DNA of 64,000 nucleotides from NCBI RefSeq assembly GCF_037975245.1, contig NC_092570.1:6491001-6555000 (forward strand), in the 5' to 3' direction. Within the stretch, counting starts at the first letter, position 1, and each line of letters starts with the position of its first letter. Made by a program: the position numbers and the translations under genes. Shown piece by piece: positions 34,680 through 64,000 of the stretch. The notes beneath the pieces are model-generated. The model did not search any database. It was not told where the DNA came from and worked only from the letters and a program-made list of their open reading frames with translations. The DNA is from Apostichopus japonicus. Taxonomy: Eukaryota > Echinodermata > Holothuroidea > Aspidochirotida > Stichopodidae.

Positions 34680-34990
34680 AGGCTAGCACAATTATAAATT
34701 AGCCTAGGCCTAGGCCTACTACAGGGTCCATGGTGGAACTTATTTAGGAGTAGCACTGTAGCCTAACCTTTTGACTCATTTACTAGGCCTGGGTCTACAG
34801 CTGGTCAATGACTTCTCGTGAACGTCACTTATTACATTGTCCTAAACTCCAGGTGGGTCTATCAACTACAGGTAGCCTTGGCTAGCCCTCGGCTATAGCC
34901 TAGGCCTAAAAATACAAGCACTATGTAGGCCTAACTAAAATAAGTTATATGTAGGTTAAACATGGTTTAGGCCTAGCCTATAGGACTCGG
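34680..34990. repeat. TAGGCC-motif-rich stretch
   Basis: Many overlapping copies of TAGGCC, AGGCCTA and GCCTAGG occur, as in TAGCCTAGGCCTAGGCCTAC. There is no fixed period. The motif is also scattered elsewhere (for example 13610-13635 and 13765), so it seems to be a genome-wide bias. Confidence 0.6.
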
Positions 34991-35971
34991 ATTAGGACCT
35001 TGCGTTGGGAGGTTAGTCGACCTTCTTAAACCTCACACTCACAGTCACAGTCACTCCTTTACGGTAACATTGGATGACATCAAGTAAGTTGAGAACCTGC
35101 ATATCTAACAAACTTGACTTACCAGTTAGAACTTAAAAGTCATTGACTAGGACAAGGCTTTCGTCCAAAGAACTTGATATATCCCGCACCGAACAACACA
35201 ACTTGCTGAAATTTGTTATTTTTAAAAGGATCGCTGAAGTTCGAGGGGGGTCATAATGTGCTCACGTACCAAACTTTTTGTGTTGCCAGATCGAATATCG
35301 AAAAGCTGGGATTTGTACAACACAGCAGTGTTACTAAAAAAGGCTCTGATCAGAGAGACACGCTCGCTGGGCTGGGTGATCCACAGGCAGGGTAGTAGGA
35401 AGCTTCCAAAAAGTGTGGGGGGGGGGGGACACAACATCAGAATGGTCACTTTCTGATTCCACGACCACCACTCGTTATGCTATAAACCGATAAACTGGCC
35501 AGCTCACTTAAATATATATGATATGATATATAGGGCACATTTGCTATTTTGGAAAAAAGTGGCCAGGGCACGTTCCCCAGTGCCCCTGGCCCCTACCCCG
35601 TCCACAGCACTAAAGCCTGAGACACAGGGAAGGAGGGATGAGAGTTGCATAGGTTAAGCGTAGGAAGGACTTGGGGAGTGTTAGGGAGAGGCACTGCTTG
35701 TGGTAAAGGTATGTTGGGTGAAGGGTGATGGTATGAGGAGTAATGGGTCCAAGCCTTCTGGTGATATCTGACAATGCAGTGCTAAATTTGCCATGCAAAT
35801 GAGGATGAAAACTTCGAGAGTGAAACAACGAACTAACTTTTTAGCATACCAACTTGAACTTGGGTGACAATTATATGATTTTCTTGTCACAAAGAAGGTA
35901 TTTATAAAGAACAATCACAGAAAATAATACACCAGTAATTTGTTTTTTAACTTTGGTTAACTATAGTGATA

Positions 35972-35977
35972 TTTATT
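35972..35977 (-). terminator. Candidate distal poly(A) signal of the YAP gene
   Basis: AATAAA on the minus strand, at the left edge of a long AT-rich, gene-free stretch that runs back to the YAP stop codon. Other minus-strand signals closer to the stop are possible, so this marks only a plausible distal end. Confidence 0.3.
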
Positions 35978-38900
35978 TGGAAGACAATTGACATACAAAC
36001 TTCTATAAACACAGCACAAAGGCACTACATCTTTTTTTTGTAATAGTGAAATTTTTCTTTTGTACTTTTTTTTGTGTGTGTGTTTCTTTCCATAAAATAT
36101 ATAAAATGGACCAGAAAAATCAAATAGAAAATAATATGTTCAGGAGAACGTTGTCAAATATGTTCTCTTTCGAAAACGATTAAGCAGTGAATACTTTACA
36201 GAGAATACAAGATGTGGTCTATTCACAGTTTTTCATGGGCTTGAAAATGCCATGCAAGAGCGTGAGAAAAGAATATTATGGACGATATCATAAGTATAGT
36301 AATACAAAAACAATTAAGCAAACTATTACGGAAAAAAAAATATTTACAACTGTTAGGAACGAGAAATCTGAATACACAGTAGCTAGCTTATTTCTCTGAA
36401 TACAATGAAATTGTGAAATTTATAAAGCAAAGAGCATAGTGTTCTGTATACAATAATTTGTGTAAAAGTACAATGAGTTTACCCAATGAGATGGCAAGAG
36501 GTGTAATGCTTGATTCTTTATATATAAAAAGGAATCATTTTCACTCCTATGTTTATAAAAAAAAAAAATCGCAAAGAGGTTTTTAATTTACTGATGTGTT
36601 AATTAAACTTGGATGATATAGATATGTATATATAATTTTAACCCTAGAGACCCCATTCAACATCCCGCACATTTTCAGGATTCCTTACTAATTTTATGTT
36701 CAGCGAAATATTATAGGCTCTGATTTTTTGCATCTACCTCAAAAAAGGAGGTCAGCTGGTTTTAATATCAAACTTTCTCTGCCTTTCATTTGTTTTTTAA
36801 CCCCTAGGCAATATAGACCCATCCTGACACTCTCTCACAGCTGTAAATTTCATGGTCACTAAATTTCATGGTCATTTCATGGTCACCCACAGGTGTCAAT
36901 TGGGTCCGACTACTGCATTGCCCAACCCACCCCCCCCCCCCAAACTCAATCTCAAACCATTAAATCATAAGGAGAACATGTTACAAGTTCACTGATCCTT
37001 TGCTCACATTTGAACTTTCAAACAAACCAACAATCTAGCTATGCTACCTCCTTGCTATCAAAACAAAACTTTGGAACACATCATTTTCTTTCATTCTTAA
37101 TCATACGCATTGGGTAAGTGCATGGGACGATATTGTTCAAAGTTGTGAAACACGTCTGTTCAACATTTTCCAAGTGGACACACATGACCTGTTTTGGACA
37201 CCATTTGGTATTTCCCCCTATGAAATGAAGAACTTGGGGCAGCAACGGTAGTGCCCCCTGACCAGTCCCAAGTTATATGCCAATATTTCTATTCCAATTA
37301 CACAAGTAACGTGTGAATGGTAACCAACATCTTCTGCACCGTACCTTCAAATTGCCTGGTTTCGAATCCTGCCTTCCAGCAGGTTTCTACCTGGTTTAAC
37401 TTAAAAGGTTGTCATGCAATCAACCAGAAACCAGCTAAAATGATTCCAATTTGTCAGAATTAGCCATTCCTAAATTATTTACCTATATTCCCTCAGGTAA
37501 AATTTCTGTAAAAACTGTGACCTCCCTATGTAACAGTACTGATCAGCAAGCTGGAGCAATGTGACCATCACCGGGCAGAACCTTCAAATGAGTACCATTT
37601 GTTCACTGGACAGAGTGTGTCAAGCATGGACTTGAGTGTCAATACCTTATCATGTTCACTCTCTCACATTCAAGTAAACTGGTTCCAGACATGGATAATT
37701 TTGTAATCTTATTTGCAATTTCTGTTTGTTGACACAGCTACAATCAGGTTTCAAGTACGAACATATTGTCCCCCATGGATAAGTGGATCATTCCACTCTC
37801 TCTCACACTCTCTTTCCCCATCATGTAAACTAGTTCTGGTTATCCATCATCTTATATTCTGAAATTTCTGCTTTGTCTTGGAAGTCCACAGACACAGTTG
37901 ACACAGTTATATTATAATACGTGTGAACATATTGTCTTACATACAATAAAATATTTACTCTCTCTCTCTGATAGTCCACAAATTCCCATCATTCCATGCC
38001 ACTCCACTCCACCCTACCATGTTCCTTCCATTTCTGTTTAGTTGATAAGATTTAAATCTAGTTCTCATTGAGCACAAATGGACTGGTTAAAACAAATTTT
38101 GTTAACTTTCACTAGAAAAAAAAAGAACATAGAAACAGCATTTCTCTGTAATAAGGCATCATGTGAATGTCACTTTTAAAGATTTAACTGATCAATGTAA
38201 TTATTAAGTAAATATCAAAATAGCATGATAAAATTTCTTGGGTGTAAGAACACTCATAAACTCATTTAAATTCAATTCTGTAATCTCTCTTAAAAAATAT
38301 TTCAAAGGCACATTTTGTAAAAGTTTATAGAACATAATACTTCTCAGGGTATTCCACACTAAATATTCATTTTCTTCAAATCAGCTCCATTGCATAGATG
38401 TGAGATAAGAATTTATTAACATTATTCGAGGTGTCATGCAACTGACTCTTAGAACAGGTGCAAACTAATTGAAATAACAAGTGCAAACTTGCCAAGAAAC
38501 TTTTAAAAAAATTTCTTAAGGCTGAGAATTCAGTATTCAAGCAACTTTAGACCAACAGCAACTGTTTCCAACTGAAAATTCACTGAATATTCAACTAGAA
38601 ACACAAACATTGAAAGGCATTTAACTAAAAACATTGAAACCAAAGAATAAAACAGCAGACCTGGTGAAATTGAATTTAGAAGAGCAAAAGATTCTCTTGC
38701 TAACAACATTTGTTTCTATAAACTTATTACAAGGCAGTTTCTATCAAAAAGTTCTTTGCACATGAAAAACTCACATGACCTGTTTTTCCTTTTTGGTTTC
38801 GTTACTTTTATTGTTGTCTGCACCAGATCTGCCGATAAACATTACCACCTTATCAAGCATTTTGATGTCAGTTGTGCAAAATGTATTAAGCAAAGCTTTC

Positions 38901-41900
38901 GCTCCATGGGCTGTCCTACTAGCTATATTTCATGCCAAAAGTCCACCCAAACAAAAATTGAAAGTACTCATTAGCATAACCTTGCATTTAAACCAGTTTT
39001 ATAGCCTAACGATACCTCAGAATACACTATATTCCAGACCCCTCCCCCCCCCTTTAATGGAGACGCTTAAACAACCTCAGGGCTAAACACCCTTTTCTTT
39101 TTAAATCTTTGATCAAGAGCACATCTCTCAATCTTTTCAAAGTGTAAAATTTCCTTTGTTTTGTTCAACTTTATTTGGTTCAAAGCTTAATTCCCATGGT
39201 GAATTTTTTGAGAGGGGGGTGGATTGGGGGGAGTGAGGGAGGTCCAAGTGGACACATGACTGGGGGAGAATAAATACAACAAATAGTAACTCGGACAACA
39301 TCAGCTAAAAATACAAACAGTGTCAAATTTATCTTAAGGAACCTAGTTATTCGACATATAACTACATTTTTGGTGTAAAAGAAAAGTTCTTGACAACGAA
39401 CTGGCCAATTTACCAAAGAGAAACCCTCCACATGGTTTGCAGATTTCAAAGGAAACTGTATCTTTAGGCCCAAGAAGCGTTTCCCTAGAAGTCAGAGGAT
39501 TTCTTAAGAGGCGGGAAGGCGGGATGAGCCTAACAATGCAGCATAGTTTCTATTCATCTCCACGTCCTACAACATCCCCTAAACATCAGGGACAGCTTAT
39601 CTGGAATTCTTTTTCCCAGTTGATTTTTTAATTAATTCATTAAGGCACTGTATTATCCTGTCCGGTGTTATTTAAAGTCCTGATATACGGATACTTTTTT
39701 GCATAAATTCTTGAATATTATTTACAAAATTAAAATTAAAAACAGAGAGCATATCAGCACTTTTCAAAACAAAATGATGAATTCCCAATAAAAAAAAAAA
39801 TTCAAATCAAAATTACCCCATTACATCGGGAAGGACAGATTCATTTTGTGCTGTCTAATTTCCTGCGCACTCCTGTTTAACGGAAAAAAAGGGTAAACCA
39901 AAAAAAATATCAAATTTTTTGACCCAAGGAGAATTAATTACCTGAATATTCCTTGCAGATTTAAAAAAATTCCATCAAAACTTTTATCCGTTTTTGATGG
40001 GATACACGTACATACAAATTTATGGAAAAAATAGTTTTCCAAGACACTATTGATGAATACATATTTTGAAAGAAAAACTAAATATTTTCCTGACTTTCCA
40101 AAACATATTACTGATGAATACATATTTTGAAGGGAAAAATTGTAAATATTTTCCTGAATAAACATTTTCCTCTTGGCAGTACTGGCATTTTGAAATCTTC
40201 CGTCTACAAAAGAACAATAACAAAAACATTAAAATTAAAAAACATTTCAAATAATAATTAATCTAAAATCTTCACTAAGAGATTAATGAATACATTCATT
40301 CTGGCTTCTGTGAATATCAAAAGCGACTAAATTCAATGCATTTGAGAATATAAAACTATGGGATATTCATATTTTCTGTATAAAAAAAAAACACACTTCA
40401 CAAACGGTATCTTCTAATCTTATCCACTGAATGAAGGATGTCAAAGAATACAAAATTTTAATCATCAGAAAAGTCATCAAACTAACTTTGCACCAACCAC
40501 CAAAATGGTTCTTTTTCCTGGTAAAATTAAAACATTTGTAATAAGTAATGTGCATGGATATTGCACCCTACCATAAAGCCAATTTTTGATATTTGACAAG
40601 ATAATCGATAGTTGATTCAAATCAAAAACATGATTCACCTTTCTCGCTCATGAAACTGGAGGGACTGTCCACGAACTGTCGCCTCAAATACAAAGTTCAT
40701 TTGTGGGGACTATAAGCAACAGAAAACACCTCAAGGTATACCGTCATTAAGTACCAAGTTTGAATCTTTGAGTCCTTATTTTATATGAACTTATAGTTGG
40801 TATACCTCATATTTTTAAACTTCTATGTTAATGCAACTCTTTTCTTATGTCATACATTGCATGTTAAATGCATGAGCTATGGACAGACCATAACCCTTCA
40901 CACTTCTTCTCAATATAAAGTCTCTAGCAGTTTTCGGCTTTCACACCATGTACACGTTGCCAGAGACTAACATTCACACACTGTTACAACATTGACGGCC
41001 AATTTCAAATAAAAGCTGACGAATAATCACGACTGCTTCTTACACAATTTTTTCGTTCAACAAATTCAAAATTATCTCCTCTACAATTTCAAGTTGAAAG
41101 AAATCCATTCTGCCATACTTACACTTCATACTGACAATTAATGTTAGTGCTTCACAAAAACAAAAAAAATGCATAATATACATAGCATAAAACTGTACAG
41201 TCTTTTGGCCACATTCTTGGCAGCAGTCTTCATCAAAAAGTACTTGATATCATGATGTGTGAAACCATTTTTTTCCTTCCCATTTGCAAAGTCAGTTAAA
41301 TACCAATCCAACCTCCATCCTGCTATACTTTCCAAACAACTACTCTCGCACTTGACACTGATCAAGAAATTTTTACTAAACCAGTCTGTAGTTCAGAATC
41401 TCGCAAAAGGTAGTAGTACCATTTCAAATGAACAATTCCAATTAAATTTCAGTCTTTACAACAACAAAAAGTTTGCGTGTAAGTAAAATTGATATACATC
41501 AAGCAAACTGTTTAAACTCCTGCCATGGTATCACAATAATCTCTCTGACCACAAACCTCAAGAATAAACCTCAAAGGAATAAGTTGATGATAGGATGACA
41601 ATTCGATGATGTGGTATCTTTTCTTGCATGTTTGCAAAGACATTTTCTCCCCTTTACATGTTTACATATAAAACATTTTCATCTTTCTAAGGCACCAAAA
41701 TGAAGGCAATAATTTATTCTTCTAATATCAAAATTCAGGTAAAATATGGGAAAAACGGCTACAAATGCAGTGAGTGAGAGTAATAAAGGTTAAAAGGTCT
41801 TCAAAACCGACACTTTCTTCTTCCTCATTCCAACTGGCAGAAAAGCTAAGCTGTGAAATCCAACGTAAAGCAAGCCTCTTCAAAACTAAATAATAAAACC

Positions 41901-42405
41901 AAAAAATTCCTTTCGTCTTACAACCCAAGCCAAAACCACTGAGAATAAATACATATCAGTTTCAATACAATTTTGAATATCCACAACCCAATCTCTCTCT
42001 CTCTCTATTGAACAATCTCATCGAAACTTCTCTTCATCTTTAGATAGCAGGAGATACTTGAGTTATCCAAATTTGACTCGACTAAAGCAAGCTTTTTTTA
42101 TACTTCATAAAAAGGTTGCTCATGCAACATTTTGCCTTCTGAGGAAGAAATGTTTACTGGATCAGTAGTTCCACAGTTTTCAACAAATTTAGCTCGTTAT
42201 TGACTGACTTTCCACATCATAGAACTGAACGGAGAGCTTTTCAATTTCGATCAAGTTGAATATCCCTGCAAACCAGATGACTTCAAAACCATTTCTGGTA
42301 ATAGACAGAAGCAAAATGTTTTTTTCTTTACAATTTGCCATACATCTGGATAATGGCCACTTTGCTTACTGCTGCCAAAAAATAACCAAGATGGAGATCA
42401 TCTCT
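35978..42405 (-). other. Probable long 3' UTR of the YAP gene
   Basis: This is 6.4 kb without a recognisable gene, downstream of the YAP stop on the minus strand, AT-rich and with few recognisable transposons. Local features include a ~60-bp duplication at 40045-40155 built around GATGAATACATATTTTGAA, a short CATGGTCA cluster at 36850-36890, and C-runs at 36930 and 39043. Vertebrate YAP mRNAs have long 3' UTRs, so the reading is reasonable, but the end point is inferred. Confidence 0.4.
40045..40155. repeat. Two-copy local duplication
   Basis: GATGAATACATATTTTGAA followed by AAATATTTTCCTGA occurs twice about 62 bp apart, with small differences. It lies in the likely YAP 3' UTR. Confidence 0.8.
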
Positions 42406-61691
<19,286 letters not shown>

Positions 61692-64000
61692 CTGTAGAAG
61701 TAAAAAAACGTTACTTAGGTTTCCAGCTTTTTCGGTTGAAAGTACAAGTATGTCAAGTTATATAACTCTTGCAGTGATACGGTTAATTCTTTTAGGCTAA
61801 TAAGACTCCAGTTATGCTTTCATGTTTGATTCCAAACATGTCTTTTCGGTCATAACTAGTCTAAACTGGAAATTAATCAGATACTGTTTAAACCACATAA
61901 CTGTTGTACTGTACAGCCGCAAGGATGTTAAAAAAAAATGTGACCGACAGTAAAATCGCTTACCTAGGCTCCCAAGAAGAGGAATGTTTTTCTTGTACAT
62001 TTCTTACAAAACTGAGAGAGCTCAAAGGTCACTGATAATGGCCTCAGATTTTAGCGCAAAAAATCAATGAGACATTCAAATGTTTCAAAATGCTTTTTGA
62101 AGGTGGCCGTTAAATGCATACATGTCAAAATCCTGTGACCAATCAGTTGACTTTCTCTATCATACAGTACTTGTGGGCAAAACACTGATGACGCTTAACA
62201 CATTGAGACTGGGCGGACAATTAAAACATGGCTGTTTATAAAGTCACCAAATACTACTAAACTTGCTTCAAAGAAAATCTTTGTGGTTCTGAAACTTCAT
62301 AAAACCAAAAAATCATTGGACCTACCATACAGGTAAATAGGATTGTTAACCTTATGATGTCCATGGTTGTCAGTAACTCCAAAGACAGGTTATCAATCGA
62401 TCTAGTTAATCTTTCTATCAATCCCACTTTCACTTTCATGAACTCTCTTCCCACTCTATCTCTCCCCCAACTGAACCTATCTACATTTTTCAATTACCCA
62501 AAGAGAATGTATACACAGCACTGATCTTATATTTCCTAAAGAAGGGCAGTAATTCTTTCAACTGGTTGCCCTTCAATCCCTCCCTGTACAGTAAGTACAT
62601 TCTATTCCAATTCTCAGATCATAAACAGTTTAGTACAGATCCTAGTGTCATATAAATTTGTTGTCAAATGAACCCAAACATTTTCTGATTTTCTGCTGGC
62701 ATATTTTCAGCAAATGCCATGCACACGACCTTATGACCCTATATGATATCAATACCAAGAATTGATCCTTGAGTGGTGACAGGGCAGAATTAAGAAGCAA
62801 ACATGTGTGCAAAGGGCCAATTATCCTAAACAGCAGACTAGCTCATGTTATCAATAGTTTCACAACATTATGAATAATACCATTATTTTTTTTTCTTTCT
62901 AAAAAGTTAAATTTAATGTTTTTGACTAGTACATATTGACAAAGCAAAACATATAAGGGCAAGACTCATGTTTTGTTTTTGTCTCCTTTTCACCACACTT
63001 TGCCTTCCACCAACTGGTACCTTCTTTCAACAGGACTTTTTTTTTTTGCCTCAGTGAAAAACATTTCCAATGATTTTATTCAGTTTTAAAGAAGGGGGAA
63101 TTTTAGGAAAATATGAACAGGTGGGGAAGTGCTTTTGTACGATAAAAGTCTAGAAGAATTTCTAGCTGGATACCTCCAGGAAGAATGTTTCTGATGCTGA
63201 AAGACACATCACTGTAAATGAGAAGTTTCCAAGGGAGATTATGGTGGTAACTAATTGAACCCCAGGGGAACATTACAGGAGGTCTGTCTCAGTATGCTAT
63301 TATGTAAGAGTTTGCTATAAGAATCCAGTGGATCCATAAGTCTAAGCAATAACAAAGAAAAGAGAGAAATTGGACAGACAACTAACTCCCTTTCAGTATA
63401 AATTTACATAAAAATTGTCTACACGAGTCACTCAGGATCATGTTAAACAATGGTTGATTTAAAAGGACATTGCCTATGTAGGCCATTTCTCACAGTATAG
63501 CCATCTTTACCACATAGTCCACATACATGCGTTACAGTCCTCCACAACCCACAGGTTATAAATGTGCTGACATAGTTTCGGCAAGCTATCAGTGTAACGA
63601 GTGCATACTTTCAGGTAATCTCTACAATATTTGAAGCATATCGCCGATTTTTTGACACTGGCATTCATTTCACAAATTACACACATCAGCAATGGTAACT
63701 AACTACAGGCCTGTATTAAGCTGCCATTTCTATTCAAACCCCAAATCTGTTTATAGCTCCATGGTTCTATCAATCGGAAATGAACCCTGTAAGGGAGGTT
63801 TCCGTACTTCATGCCTGTGGCTAGAATTCCTGATTTATAGGCATGCATTGTTCTAGAAAAGAATGCTAGGACAAAGTTGAGTGTGTACTGACTGACACTT
63901 AACTTCCGATCCATTCCTCAAAATAGTACAATGGTACACATGAGAATTATAAATTCCATACACAGAAAACTGCATCAGTGCAATTGACACTGTTTACTTG
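61692..64000 (-). other. YAP intron running off the window
   Basis: The region upstream of the WW1-containing exon. No WW1 first half and no TEAD-binding sequence was found, so the preceding exon lies beyond 64000. A cysteine-rich minus-strand frame at 63507-63692 (CVICEMNASVKKSAICFKYC) was examined and left unassigned. Confidence 0.6.

Larger units (their letters stand above)
33458..35970. other. Intergenic between TSTD-like gene and YAP 3' end
   Basis: A 16-bp tandem duplication (GGAGGTCAGATTTCTC-type) lies at 33635-33668. A minus-strand frame at 33544-33753 contains VEGNYIHTFTFVCPEGKFEG and looks protein-like, but it lacks an ATG and is not recognised. A candidate plus-strand terminal exon is listed at 34244-34330. 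From 34680 to 34990 the sequence is rich in TAGGCC/AGGCCTA motifs. GC-rich ends such as GTGCCCCTGGCCCC at 35580 look like transposon termini without partners. Confidence 0.4.

Overview
This is a 64 kb piece of an animal nuclear genome. The genes have GT-AG introns, the intergenic DNA is AT-rich, and there are many short DNA transposons, a satellite array and microsatellites. The protein set (ependymin-related protein, PACRG, one YAP/Yorkie-type gene, a Golgi sulfotransferase) together with frequent TAGGCCTA-type motifs suggests an invertebrate deuterostome. An echinoderm such as a sea cucumber or sea urchin is my best guess, by inference and not by any search.

Layout. 1-3270: a 211-bp satellite array, cut by the left edge, with higher-order structure. 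3591-9102 (+): a six-exon secreted ependymin-related gene carrying a tRNA-derived SINE and a TTAA-flanked MITE in its introns. 9945-10690: a hAT-like end and the 3' fragment of a LINE. 12566-15455 (+): a two-exon type II membrane sulfotransferase whose single intron is mostly a hAT-like element containing a second nested hAT-like element. 15456-20270: gene-poor DNA that ends in a candidate RFX X-box. 20274-22447 (+): PACRG, a ciliary doublet-microtubule protein. 22448-27000: gene-poor DNA with a second MITE copy and a short hAT MITE with perfect 8-bp target duplications. 27130-33457 (-): a four-exon single-domain rhodanese (TSTD-like) with a probable mitochondrial presequence. Its second intron holds a 2.5 kb block of ~400-bp repeats studded with AGGTCA direct repeats. 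35970-61691 (-): the 3' part of a YAP/Yorkie gene, consisting of half of WW1, WW2, a polyproline exon, the coiled coil, the DSG phosphodegron and the FLTWL C-terminus, followed by a probably very long 3' UTR. The 5' exons with the TEAD-binding domain lie beyond 64000.

The genes do not form a pathway and appear to be independent eukaryotic transcription units. The most interesting signals are regulatory and repeat-based: the X-box before PACRG, the three DR4-DR5-DR1 nuclear-receptor-like composites in the TSTD intron, the nested transposons with readable target duplications, the satellite higher-order repeat, and a codon-repeat polyproline tract beside the YAP WW domains. I found no convincing evidence of a wholly new gene system.
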